Assembly (NCBI RefSeq): GCF_014333585.1 | Contig: NZ_JACSCW010000007.1 | Span: 1 to 64,000 of the forward strand | Origin: Hymenobacter sp. BT188 | Lineage (GTDB): Bacteria; Bacteroidota; Bacteroidia; Cytophagales; Hymenobacteraceae | Length of the DNA: 64,000 nt | Direction: 5' to 3' | Shown: piece by piece, positions 44,590 to 54,232 of the stretch | Numbering within the stretch: the stretch's first letter is position 1 | Layout: each line of letters begins with the position of its first letter | Notes under the pieces: model-generated | Told to the model about the DNA's origin: nothing | Seen by the model: only the letters and a program-made list of their open reading frames with translations | Databases searched by the model: none | Translations under genes and position numbers: made by a program

Positions 44590-47500
44590 ATGCGACCGAC
44601 ACAAGCAACTTACCCGGTCTTCGAGGCCAATCAGGTGCTCACCAATGCGCATCTAAATCAGGTCTTTACCTATTTAGACGAGCAGGAGCGGCTGACGCGC
44701 GCCAACCTCATTGGCATTGGCATCGTCTGCGGGCTGGAAATTCAACTCACGTCGACGGCGGGCGCGGCCGCTATTCACCTTACCAAAGGTTGCGGCATAA
44801 CCTCGGAGGGCTACCTGATGGTGGAGCCCGACGAGGTACACCTGGTGGCCTACCGCGCGGAGTATACCCTACCCACGGAGCTGGAATACCGACCCTTTAT
44901 TGATCCGGCTGCCAAGGCGCAATACCCGTTGTGGGAGCTGTTTCCGGCCGGTGAGCCCAACACTACGTTGCTGGGCACGCCCGCTGATTTTCTGGCCGAC
45001 AAAGCCGTATTGCTGTTTTTAGAGCTCAAGAAAGAAGGGCTGCGCAACTGTAGCCCCAATAACTGCGACGACCGGGGCGCCGAGGTAAAGGCCACGGTGC
45101 GGCGCTTGCTGATTCGGGTAGCGGACCTGACCAACATCATTGCGGCGGCCAATAAGCTCGGCACGGGCCTTACCCCCACCGACGTACACAGTGTCCTGCA
45201 AGCCCGCCTCGCGCTGCCCGACCTGCGCCTGCCCCGCTACGACGTCCCCAATACGGGCCTAGCGACGACCCAGCAGGTGCTGGGGGGCTTTTTGGAAGTG
45301 TTCCGGCGCGAGAAGCTGGCGCAAACCCTGGGCGCGGCTTTAACGGCGGCGTACACCGCGTTTCGGCCCTTAGTTGAAGACCAGTATTCATCTAATCCGT
45401 TTGCTGGTTTCGGCGCGGCGTTCGGCTTTCTGGATACGACCCCGGCCACGACCGGCCAGGTGCGTTTTTTGCCGTATTACTACGATTTTTTCGACGACCT
45501 GCTGGCGGCCTACGAGGAGTTCCGCTGGAAGGGCGCCGAGCTGCTCTGCGCGTGCTGCCCGCCGTCGGAGCTGTTTCCGCGCCACCTGATGCTGGGCGCT
45601 GTGCAGCCGGCCTCGGTGCCGAATGCGGCCTTGTACCGCCAATCATTCTTGTCCTCCGCGGCCCTCAGCGGCTGCGAGCAGCAGAGCCAGGAAGTAAGCG
45701 GGTTATTTCAGCGCCTGGTGGAAATGGTGGCCCAGTTCACCATCAATCCGCCCCTGCCCAAAGCGGCAACAAATTCACGCGGGGATGGGCACATTCGCCT
45801 GACGCCCAGCCAGCTGGGGGCGGGGCCTATTTCCGACAAAGCCATTCCCTATTATTACCAGCAAACGGGGACGCCGCCCCTCTACCAGGTGTGGAACTCC
45901 CAAAAGACCCGGCGCGGCCGGGCCAACCAGAACCTGAGCTACCGCGCCGAGGAGTACACGCCCGCGCCCCCGGCGTTTGTGTTGCAGCCCCTGCGCTACG
46001 ACCTGGAGCCGCACAATTTTCTGCGCATTGAGGGGCACTTGGGCAAGAACTATCAGTCGGTCCTGACTACTCTGCTGGGGCTGAAAACCCGCCACCGCCT
46101 GCCCATTGACATCATTGCCCTGCGCACGGGCGCGTTCGACGCCACCATGCCCGTAGACATCCGTGACGCCGACTGCCGGTTTCACGACCTGGAAACGCTC
46201 TACGGCACGCTAAGAGCGGAGCTGACCTGCTTTCTCTGCAAGCAAACGCAGTATTTCTATGACCTGCCCTTCGAGCGACGCACCAAAATAACGGCGCCCG
46301 CCAAACCCAAGCTGCCCTTGCTGGCGCAGTGCGCACCCGACTTTTTGGTGCAGCCTCAAACCCTGGGGCGGTTTTTCGAAGACTGGTATAGCAATCTGCC
46401 CGCGGGCGCCCTGCCGGAGCTGGACCCCAGCGTGATTATTAATTTTCTAAACACGCAGAATGTCGCGCAGTCGAACGCCATAATTTTCTATATCCTGGTT
46501 TACATTACCAAGTTCTACGAGCAGCTCACGCCCGACCTCCGGCAGCTAGATCTCGGGCGCCTGGAAAAACGACATCAGGACCTGGCCAGCGTTACCGAAG
46601 CCATCGAGCGGGAGCGCGAAGAGGCGACGGCTAACTTGGAGGGCAACGTGGCGCTCCTGCGCTGGGAAGAGCTCGACGATCGGCTGGAAGACATCCTCTA
46701 TAACTGCCGCCTGGAGGCCTTTCGCGCCTTGCTGGCTGAATACCAACGGCGCCTGACCGAGCTTAAGCAGAAGCAGTTCCTCAGTTACTTTCTGCGGCAA
46801 CACCCCGGTATTCAGCACAAAGCCGGCGTGCCCTTGGGCGGCACCTTCATCGTGGTGTACCACGACGACCCGGACCAGCGGCGGCCTGGCCTGGGGCTGC
46901 GGCGGTTTAATCTGACCAACCTGCCGGCCACAGCTTTCACCAGAGCGGTTACCAGCCTTTCTGAATCGGGCAGCCTCAATACGCAGGCGGTAGCGGAAGC
47001 GCTGGGGCGCATCAGCGCCAACAAGGAGTTGGTAGTGGATGAGGACGTGCGCTTTATCATCGGCACGCTCACCGGGATGGCGCCCACCCGGAGCGCCGTA
47101 GCCCCGCCCGCGCCCCAGGATGAAGCCGAAAAAGTGATTGCCGCGGCCGTAAATGAGTTGGCGGACGGGACCGTTATTGCCGACTTTTTCCTGCCTTACC
47201 TCTGCTGCTCCGATTGCGCGCCGGTGCAGTTTGTGCTGCCCAAAGCCCCGCCCACTTTTACGGTCCAAGTTGCTTGCACGAATCCGAACGACGAGGCGGA
47301 GGTGCAAGTGACGCCCGAGGGCGGTTTGCCGCCCTACAGCATCCAGCTGGACGCCCAGGAGTACCGGCCGCTCAGCGGGGCCATTCTGGTAAGTGGCGGC
47401 TCGCACACGCTGACCCTGCGCGATGCGGAAGCGGTGGAGTCGGCGCCGCAGACGCTCGTAATTGCCCCCCAGCTGCGCCTGCTGGAGCCGGTTTTTGACT

Positions 47501-48981
47501 GCGTGGGCGACCACAACGAATACGTGGTCGGCTTGCAGATCAGCGGAGGAACCCCACCGTACTCGGCCAATCGGGGAACGGTTGATGGCCCCGCCTACCT
47601 CAGCGACGCCTTGCCCGGCGACACGGAAACCGAGATTATCATTACCGACAGCCGCCACTGCACAGCTTCCCAGCGCGTGCAGCACTCCTGCCGCCAGCCG
47701 CTGGCCTTCACCACCCAGGCTGGCTGCACGACGGCCAATAATGGCGCGGCCGTGGCAATAACCCCCACCGGCGGCACCGCGCCCTACCAGGTCCAAGTGA
47801 ACGACGGCGAGTTCGCGCCCCTCACTGGGCCCGTTACGCTGCCGGTCGGGGCGCACAGCTTGGTGCTGCGCGACGCGGACGACACGACGACGGCAGCGCA
47901 GCGCGTAGAAATTGCCCCCCAGCTGCTGCTCCAGGAAACCGACTTCACCTGCGAGGGCTCAGCTGCTTACCGTTCCTTTATTCGCATTGCGGGCGGCACG
48001 CCACCCTACTTATTAAACGGGGCGCCCGTCACGGGAGATAGCCTTGTAACGGAGCCTATTGCCAGTGGCACTTCCGCCGTCATTGAGGTGGAAGACCAGC
48101 AGGGATGCAAGGCTTCGGTGGAGGTTAAGCACAGCTGTGAGCAGCCCTGCGATTTGCCCTGCGGCGGGCAGTCGCGGCGGGGCGCTTACCGGTTGTGGCT
48201 GCAACCGCCGGTGGAGGGCGCGCCCTACGAAGCGTACCGGCAGGATGCGGAAGTGAAGTTGCGCTTCAACGACCAGGACTTCCCGCTGGAAGGGGCCGCC
48301 ACCTTAATTCAGATCCCCAATGGTCAACTCAATGGCAACTTCCGCAACGCCATTGGCGGGGCCATCAAGAAGCTGAATGAGCGTATCCAGCAAGCGCTGG
48401 TAGCTGAGTTTGGGCCCCAGCTGGGCGCCAACCGCCTGGTGCTGAGCTACGAACCAGCCGCCACCGACCCCTTCGGCATTGTCTGGATCGAGCACTTGGT
48501 GTGTGAGCGGTTTAGCCTGGAGCTGCCCTTTTCCGTCGCCAAGCCCACGCCCACCTTCAGCCTACTGATGCGCTACACCAACGAGCCCGATGCCACGGGC
48601 GCGCCCTTCAACGGAGCCATTCTACTTAACCGCCGGCTCAACAACAAAGAAACCCGGGTGCCCACTTTCGACATTCAGGAGCGCAATCAATGCACCGGCA
48701 GCGAGTATCAAAAGCTCTGCGCAGGCCCGAATCCGAAATCCGTTATCAGCATCGACCGGCAAGCCAACAACAACGGGTTTGTGTTCACGGGCAACGTCGA
48801 AAATGTCCCCCAGGAGTCGATTACGGCCTGGGTCTGGGAGGCCTTTATCGCCCAGCCCACGGAGCCTTTTTACCAGGGCCAGAAAGTGGAAGCGCAGTTG
48901 CAAAAACCCGGCGGCGCGGCGCGGCTCACGGCCATCACGGATCAGGGCTGCTATGGTCAAATCGAACAGCCTATACCCTAG
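44590..48981 (+). CDS. 1,463-aa eCIS baseplate/fibre-like protein with four SprB-like repeats
   Basis: The N-terminal part begins YPVFEANQVLTNAHLNQVFT, and residues about 1-800 are helical and unassigned. Residues about 890-1190 contain four Ig-like units spaced 75, 75 and 74 residues, marked by GGLPPYSIQL (911), GGTPPYSANR (986), GGTAPYQVQV (1061) and GGTPPYLLNG (1135), each with paired cysteines. These resemble SprB repeats of gliding adhesins. A beta-rich C-terminus follows. It occupies the place where PVC-type clusters carry fibre genes, and no other fibre gene is present, so target binding is inferred. It could instead be a baseplate cage protein, as in AlgoCIS-like particles. Confidence 0.7.
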   Translation: MRPTQATYPVFEANQVLTNAHLNQVFTYLDEQERLTRANLIGIGIVCGLEIQLTSTAGAAAIHLTKGCGITSEGYLMVEPDEVHLVAYRAEYTLPTELEYRPFIDPAAKAQYPLWELFPAGEPNTTLLGTPADFLADKAVLLFLELKKEGLRNCSPNNCDDRGAEVKATVRRLLIRVADLTNIIAAANKLGTGLTPTDVHSVLQARLALPDLRLPRYDVPNTGLATTQQVLGGFLEVFRREKLAQTLGAALTAAYTAFRPLVEDQYSSNPFAGFGAAFGFLDTTPATTGQVRFLPYYYDFFDDLLAAYEEFRWKGAELLCACCPPSELFPRHLMLGAVQPASVPNAALYRQSFLSSAALSGCEQQSQEVSGLFQRLVEMVAQFTINPPLPKAATNSRGDGHIRLTPSQLGAGPISDKAIPYYYQQTGTPPLYQVWNSQKTRRGRANQNLSYRAEEYTPAPPAFVLQPLRYDLEPHNFLRIEGHLGKNYQSVLTTLLGLKTRHRLPIDIIALRTGAFDATMPVDIRDADCRFHDLETLYGTLRAELTCFLCKQTQYFYDLPFERRTKITAPAKPKLPLLAQCAPDFLVQPQTLGRFFEDWYSNLPAGALPELDPSVIINFLNTQNVAQSNAIIFYILVYITKFYEQLTPDLRQLDLGRLEKRHQDLASVTEAIEREREEATANLEGNVALLRWEELDDRLEDILYNCRLEAFRALLAEYQRRLTELKQKQFLSYFLRQHPGIQHKAGVPLGGTFIVVYHDDPDQRRPGLGLRRFNLTNLPATAFTRAVTSLSESGSLNTQAVAEALGRISANKELVVDEDVRFIIGTLTGMAPTRSAVAPPAPQDEAEKVIAAAVNELADGTVIADFFLPYLCCSDCAPVQFVLPKAPPTFTVQVACTNPNDEAEVQVTPEGGLPPYSIQLDAQEYRPLSGAILVSGGSHTLTLRDAEAVESAPQTLVIAPQLRLLEPVFDCVGDHNEYVVGLQISGGTPPYSANRGTVDGPAYLSDALPGDTETEIIITDSRHCTASQRVQHSCRQPLAFTTQAGCTTANNGAAVAITPTGGTAPYQVQVNDGEFAPLTGPVTLPVGAHSLVLRDADDTTTAAQRVEIAPQLLLQETDFTCEGSAAYRSFIRIAGGTPPYLLNGAPVTGDSLVTEPIASGTSAVIEVEDQQGCKASVEVKHSCEQPCDLPCGGQSRRGAYRLWLQPPVEGAPYEAYRQDAEVKLRFNDQDFPLEGAATLIQIPNGQLNGNFRNAIGGAIKKLNERIQQALVAEFGPQLGANRLVLSYEPAATDPFGIVWIEHLVCERFSLELPFSVAKPTPTFSLLMRYTNEPDATGAPFNGAILLNRRLNNKETRVPTFDIQERNQCTGSEYQKLCAGPNPKSVISIDRQANNNGFVFTGNVENVPQESITAWVWEAFIAQPTEPFYQGQKVEAQLQKPGGAARLTAITDQGCYGQIEQPIP

Positions 48982-48983
48982 TC

Positions 48984-50135
48984 ATGCACCTCATTCGGCA
49001 GCAATACGTGCACGTAGAAATGAACGGCACGGAGGCGGAAGGGCTGGCGGTGCAGCGGCAGCTTGCCGCGCTGTGCCAGCACTGGTTGCCGGCCGTGCTG
49101 GAGCGCACCTTGGAGCGGTGCGCGCCCGCGCAGGCCCACCTGTATGTTGAGTACTTGGACGTACAGTTGGGCGCGCTGGACTTGCAGCGGCTCGAGCAGG
49201 CCTTGCCGGGGGCATTGGAGCAGGCGCTGGCAACGGCACTCCGGGAAAAAGCCGCCACGGCCGCTACCACCGGGAATGCGGAAGCCCAGCTAAAAACCAC
49301 GGCCCAGGCTACCTGGGGGGCTTTTTTGCACTTCTTAGAGACTGGTCAGCTGCCCTGGTTTTTTCGGCTGGCCCCGGGGGAAACGCTGGAACAAGCCGTG
49401 CAGAAAGCCGTGCTAACGGCCGCAGTATCGGCCGCTTACAAGGCAGAAATTGAGCGGCTGCTAACATCGAAAAACGCTCAACAGCGCTTCAGCGAGCAGT
49501 TCTCACCAAGTTTCCAGGCCCAATTGCTGAGGCTAGTAGCGCCAGTCAACCTCCCGCTTAACGAACCTAAGCAGCCGGCCGATTTGGAAGAGCCTTTTGG
49601 CACCCCGTCTACGCAGCCTGACCAAGCTGAACCGGCGGCCGAGGCTATCTACGTGGACGATGCGGGGCTGGTCTTGCTGCATCCCTTCCTGCCCCGATTT
49701 TTCGAGAAGCTGGGCGTGGTGGAGAACGAGCGCCTGGTACAGCCAGCGCGCGCATTGGCCTTGCTGCATTATCTGGCGACGGGCGCCGTGACAGCGCCCG
49801 AGTATGAGCTGGGGCTGCCCAAAATTCTCTGCGGACTGGCGCTCGAAACGCCGATTGGTGGGGCAGTGGAGCTGAGTGCAACGGACCAAGCCGAAAGCAT
49901 GGCCCTGCTGGAAGCCGTGGTCCAGCACTGGCAAGCCCTCAAACACACCTCCCCTGCCGGGTTGCGCGCCACCTTTATGCAGCGCCCCGGCAAGCTTTCC
50001 CGCCACCCCCCCGATGATTGGCGGCTGCAGGTGGAGCAGCGAGGTCCCGATATTCTGCTTGCATCGCTGCCCTGGAATAGGGCCGTGTTACAGCTACCCT
50101 GGATGCCCGGCTTGCTCTGGGTGGAGTGGACGTAA
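48984..50135 (+). CDS. eCIS tape-measure protein (CIS_TMP, Pvc14 type)
   Basis: 383 residues. The C-terminal half carries the CIS_TMP signature: DDAGLVLLHPFLPRFFEKLG, LHYLATGAVTAPEYELGLPK, ILCGLALETPIG, VVQHWQALKHTSPAGLR and the end LPWMPGLLWVEWT. The N-terminal half (about 1-190) is helical with HVEMNGTEAEGLAVQRQL. This protein sets the tube length; its moderate size suggests a rather short particle, compared with the much longer tape measures of PVC-like systems. ATG 48984 is two bases after the preceding stop. Confidence 0.9.
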   Translation: MHLIRQQYVHVEMNGTEAEGLAVQRQLAALCQHWLPAVLERTLERCAPAQAHLYVEYLDVQLGALDLQRLEQALPGALEQALATALREKAATAATTGNAEAQLKTTAQATWGAFLHFLETGQLPWFFRLAPGETLEQAVQKAVLTAAVSAAYKAEIERLLTSKNAQQRFSEQFSPSFQAQLLRLVAPVNLPLNEPKQPADLEEPFGTPSTQPDQAEPAAEAIYVDDAGLVLLHPFLPRFFEKLGVVENERLVQPARALALLHYLATGAVTAPEYELGLPKILCGLALETPIGGAVELSATDQAESMALLEAVVQHWQALKHTSPAGLRATFMQRPGKLSRHPPDDWRLQVEQRGPDILLASLPWNRAVLQLPWMPGLLWVEWT

Positions 50136-50207
50136 ACAATTTATAATGCGACAATAATCACGTGCTGCCTTTCGACTTATAGTTGTTTAATAAAGGCCGA
50201 AATAGAG

Positions 50208-53200
50208 ATGAAAATCAAGGCGGCAAAATCGGTCCATGTCACTCCCCCGTTGGCGGCCACGCGGACGGCTCAGCCGTTCTTTGAGCAAGCCGGCCGGAGC
50301 GATTTTTTCCGGCCCGCCAAGCCCGCCACCCACACGCATCCTCCGCACAAAGTGCTGCGCCCGGCCGCTGATCGGCCCGATGTAGTCGTGCAGGGGCGGG
50401 CCAGTACAGCCCCGCTCCCGGGGAGCGGGACGCCCTTGCCCGAGGCCTTTCGGCGGGAGGCCGAGCGGCACCTGTCGGCGGACTTCAGCGCGATTCGATT
50501 GCACCGGGATAAGGAATCCACCGAGCTAAATAAGCAGCTGCAAGCGCAGGCGGTGGTTTTTCAGGAGCACATCTTTCTGGGCCAGGGCGAATTTCAACCG
50601 ACTGCGGGCCCCGGGAAAAGCTTGCTGGCCCAAGGACTTTTACACGCCTGGCAGGAAGGCGCGGTAAGGTTAAAACCCCAGGAGCTATCCGCCCCAACGC
50701 CCCTGGTTACGCCCACCGAACCCGCTGATCGTTCACCTGCCCAACCCCAGCCGGCTACCCCTGCAACGCCGACGCTGGGGGGCAAATCAAGTGAGACCAA
50801 GCCGCAGGTGCCGGGCGCTGCTGGGCCCGAAACTATCCCGCAGCCAGGCCCCAAAACCGACGAAGCGCAGGAGGCGGAAGCACCAGTTCAGATGGCGCCC
50901 AAAACGCCGCAGGAAGACCCGGAGTTCGGGAAGGTAATTACCCAAACCCAGCAAGTAAAAAAGGCCCAGCAAGGACACAAGGCGCCCGAGGTGAAAAACA
51001 CGGCGGTGGCTGCGTCGGCGCACCTGCCGGTGGCGGAGCAGAAGGCTTACAACGACCGCAAAAAGCACCTGGACGTCATCAATCAAACGGCCGCTACGAA
51101 TAAGGACGCCAACAAAAAATTCACGGCCGCGCAGTTTAAAAAGCTATTGCAGGCCCAGCTGAGCGAGCTGGAAAAAAAGCTACCCCACAGTAAGAGCGAC
51201 GCGCAGCGGTTCAAGCACGAAAAGCCGCTGGAAGGCATCAAAAACAACGTCAAAAAACAAGTTCAGGAAGAAAACAAAAACGTCGCGGCGCCCATCACCG
51301 CCGAAACGCACAAGCCCACGCCGCCCGACAGCCAGCAGCCAACCCACCAGCCCAAACCCCTGGTGGAAGAAAAAGCCGGCGCCAAGCCCCCACCCATCGA
51401 CCCGGCTGCGGCCGCGCCCAAGCCCCGAACGGACGCTGAAATCTCGCTGGCGAAGGACAGCCAGTCGCTGGATGCGTTGATGGCCAAAAACAACAACACC
51501 GAAGAGCAGTTTGCCGCTTCCAATGAGCCCAAGTTTCAGCAGGCCCTCGCCACCAAAAAAGGTGCGCAAGCCCAGGCCGCGGCGGCGCCCCAAACGTATC
51601 GGGCCGATGAGCAACAGGTAATCGGCGGCGCCCAGCAACAGGCCCTCAAAGATGCCAAGGCCGATTTTGGGATGATGTACGCCTTGCGCAGGCAAGGATT
51701 CAAGACCGTTTTTACCAAGCAAAGTGAGCACGACAAAGCCGACAAGGACGAGCAAAAGCGCATTAAAGGCGAGCTGGAAACGATTTATAACGGCACCAAA
51801 AACGAGGTGGAAGCCATCTTTACCGCCCTGGGCAAGTACGTGGAAGACACGTTTGAAAAGGACTCCCGGGATGCCAAAGATGCCTTTGAGAAGCGGGTGG
51901 AAGAGCAGCTGGATGCCATTCACGGCTGGGGGGTGAAGGCCTTTTTCTTCGGTGAGGATACCGAAGCGATTGAGAAGGTATTTGAGGCCGAGAAGCGCAA
52001 GTTTATCGATGCCATGGACCTCACGATCGGGGCCATTGCCCAGCGCATTGCCGACGATCTGAACAAGGCCGTGGAGGCTATTCAGCGGGGTAAAACGAAA
52101 GCCGAGAGCTTTTACAACGGCCTGAGCACCAAGCAGCAGACGTTGGTCGGCGACGCCGTGGAAACCTACCGCGTGCAGTTCGCCAACCTGGAGTCGGGCG
52201 TGGCTGAAAAGCAGACCGAGCTGGCCCGCAGCCTGGCCGAGTCGTACAAGAAAGACGTGGACTCGCTGCGCCAAGTCTTCGATAAAATCTACGAGGACGT
52301 GCGCAAAACCTGGATTCAGCGGGCGGCGGAGTTCATCGAGGAAGTAGCCCTGACGATCTATCGGTTGGGCGAATTGCTGGTGACCGTGCTGGTGCGCGTC
52401 GCGCACGTGGTTGGCGACATCCTCGCGCATCCTATCCGGTTTCTGGAGAATTTGGCGGCCGGTATCAAGCAAGGCTTTGCCACCTTTGTCGAGAACTTCG
52501 ACACGTTCCTAATCGAGGGCTTCTTTGCCTGGCTGGGGGGCAAAGTTAGCGGGGCCGGCACCAAATTGCCCCCCAAGCTAGATACGGCCGGCCTGTTTCG
52601 CTTAGCCCTGCAAGTCATCGGGCTGACCTATGATAACTTCCGCGACATTGCCCGCCAGCGCCTCGGCGACCCCGTGTTTGCCGCCCTCGAAAAAGGGGTG
52701 GAAGGCGCCCAGGAAGTCAACAAGCTGATCCAGCTGGCCCGCGCCGACATAGGGGCGCTCTGGACGCATATCAAAGAGGTGCTGGCCAATACGGTGGAGG
52801 AGATCTTCGAGAAGATCAAGAAAACGGTGCTCTACGAGACGATCAAGAAGGTGCTGGCCTACATCGTCACGCTCTTCAACCCGGCGGGAGCTTTTATCAA
52901 AGCCGCGCAGGCCATTTATGCCGGCATCACCTTTCTGATGGATAACATCGAGCGCATTGTGGCTTTGGTCAATGCGTTTCTGGACGGCGTGGAGATGGCG
53001 GTGCAGGGCAACATCGGCGGCATTGCGTCGAAGGTGATTTTTGGGTTGAAAAACGCCATTGTGGCCGGCATCGACTTCCTCGCCAAGCTTCTGGGGCTGG
53101 GCAACTTAGCCGACAAAGTGCGCACCATCATCAAGCAGCTCAAAACCCCCGTTGATCGGGCCCTAGGCTTTGTCGTGGATAAGGTGCTGCAGCCGGCGGC

Positions 53201-54197
53201 CAAACTGCTGCACAAAGCGGGCAAAGCAATAGTCGGGGCGGGGGTGCCAAAGGATCCGGCGCAGCGACTGGAAGCCGGCCTGAGCGCGGCGGTAGCCGTC
53301 GTGAACGCCATTTCGGGCCGCCAGATTGGCGCAGCAGTGATTCGGCCCCTTTTGACGGCTATTCGAATTCGGTATCAGTTTCAATCCCTGGACGTGGAAG
53401 CCAGAGGCGGCCGCTGGTTTGTGGTGGGGCAGTTGAACCCGAAAGGCAGCAAGCCATCCGAAAAAGAACCGGCCGATGCTCCCGCCACTCCAGGCGCGGC
53501 TCCGGTAGCGGCGCCATTGCTAGTGGCTCCCGGTAGCTGGATTGAGAATCTGCAGGCCAATGGCTTTGAGCGCGTTAGCAGCTCAGGAAGTGTTCTAAAA
53601 AGAAGTAAAGAAGCCGGGGTCACTACCCTTTCCTTCACCACTACCACCCTGAATGGCGGCTCCAACACGCATTCGTACGCCGGGGAGGGCACCAGCTGGA
53701 GACGCCATAATTTCCGGCACTCATCCAACCTAGTTACCCTGGTGGGAAGTGGCGTCAACTTCGTGTTGATGCCCCAATTTCATCATCGGGAGTACATCCG
53801 GGAGACGCTTTACTCGGATACCGCTTCCAGTCGCGCGGGCATAAAAGCTCGTTTGCTGCCCGGCCGACTGGTGCCGGGTAGCAAGGACAAATTCTTGAGC
53901 CAGGCTTCGGCGGCGCTAGAAGCCAGCCACGGCTACACCCAGACGTTAAACGGCGAGGCGGTTATTCCCGTAGCGCACGCCTCCCCCGACCATGATCCGG
54001 CCATTGCGGAACACTGGAGCTTTGGCGGCAAAAACAACACTCCAGGAAACAACATCACCCAGCCGGCCCGCGAAAACTGGAACCGAAATTTGACTACGTT
54101 TAAGCTCATGTCATTGAAGGCTAACCTGAGCCTAGGCAGCCGGGACACGAGGTATACCAACCAGGTGGGGGCTGATTTTAGAGGCCCCGGCGAGTAG
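50208..54197 (+). CDS. Probable eCIS cargo/effector: DUF4157 protein with nuclease-like C-terminus
   Basis: 1,329 residues. A DUF4157-type domain lies at about 75-150 (GTPLPEAFRREAERHLSADF followed by SAIRLHRDKE). The metalloprotease HExxH expected at 142-146 is AQGLLH here, so two ligands are lost. A Pro/Lys-rich linker (150-430), long coiled coils (430-700), amphipathic and hydrophobic helices (720-1090) and a C-terminal domain (about 1115-1329) follow. The tail from 1257 has HASPDHDPAIAEHW, GGKNNTPGNNITQPARENWN and ends DFRGPGE, resembling His-rich nuclease toxins. Effectors with such modular structure are loaded into eCIS tubes; DUF4157 is strongly associated with these clusters. It lies between tape measure and ATPase. 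No immunity gene is evident. Confidence 0.75.
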   Translation: MKIKAAKSVHVTPPLAATRTAQPFFEQAGRSDFFRPAKPATHTHPPHKVLRPAADRPDVVVQGRASTAPLPGSGTPLPEAFRREAERHLSADFSAIRLHRDKESTELNKQLQAQAVVFQEHIFLGQGEFQPTAGPGKSLLAQGLLHAWQEGAVRLKPQELSAPTPLVTPTEPADRSPAQPQPATPATPTLGGKSSETKPQVPGAAGPETIPQPGPKTDEAQEAEAPVQMAPKTPQEDPEFGKVITQTQQVKKAQQGHKAPEVKNTAVAASAHLPVAEQKAYNDRKKHLDVINQTAATNKDANKKFTAAQFKKLLQAQLSELEKKLPHSKSDAQRFKHEKPLEGIKNNVKKQVQEENKNVAAPITAETHKPTPPDSQQPTHQPKPLVEEKAGAKPPPIDPAAAAPKPRTDAEISLAKDSQSLDALMAKNNNTEEQFAASNEPKFQQALATKKGAQAQAAAAPQTYRADEQQVIGGAQQQALKDAKADFGMMYALRRQGFKTVFTKQSEHDKADKDEQKRIKGELETIYNGTKNEVEAIFTALGKYVEDTFEKDSRDAKDAFEKRVEEQLDAIHGWGVKAFFFGEDTEAIEKVFEAEKRKFIDAMDLTIGAIAQRIADDLNKAVEAIQRGKTKAESFYNGLSTKQQTLVGDAVETYRVQFANLESGVAEKQTELARSLAESYKKDVDSLRQVFDKIYEDVRKTWIQRAAEFIEEVALTIYRLGELLVTVLVRVAHVVGDILAHPIRFLENLAAGIKQGFATFVENFDTFLIEGFFAWLGGKVSGAGTKLPPKLDTAGLFRLALQVIGLTYDNFRDIARQRLGDPVFAALEKGVEGAQEVNKLIQLARADIGALWTHIKEVLANTVEEIFEKIKKTVLYETIKKVLAYIVTLFNPAGAFIKAAQAIYAGITFLMDNIERIVALVNAFLDGVEMAVQGNIGGIASKVIFGLKNAIVAGIDFLAKLLGLGNLADKVRTIIKQLKTPVDRALGFVVDKVLQPAAKLLHKAGKAIVGAGVPKDPAQRLEAGLSAAVAVVNAISGRQIGAAVIRPLLTAIRIRYQFQSLDVEARGGRWFVVGQLNPKGSKPSEKEPADAPATPGAAPVAAPLLVAPGSWIENLQANGFERVSSSGSVLKRSKEAGVTTLSFTTTTLNGGSNTHSYAGEGTSWRRHNFRHSSNLVTLVGSGVNFVLMPQFHHREYIRETLYSDTASSRAGIKARLLPGRLVPGSKDKFLSQASAALEASHGYTQTLNGEAVIPVAHASPDHDPAIAEHWSFGGKNNTPGNNITQPARENWNRNLTTFKLMSLKANLSLGSRDTRYTNQVGADFRGPGE

Positions 54198-54232
54198 TTT
54201 AACCGATCGAGTAGTTTAACCGATGCGGCGGT

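Noticed and set aside
46546..47856. 436-codon minus-strand frame opposite the SprB-repeat protein
   Set aside because: Antisense shadow caused by GC-rich codon use; no start context or similarity.
51180..52472. 430-codon minus-strand frame opposite the DUF4157 protein
   Set aside because: It mirrors the Lys/Glu-rich coiled coil as Leu/Phe-rich sequence and has no membrane-protein logic.
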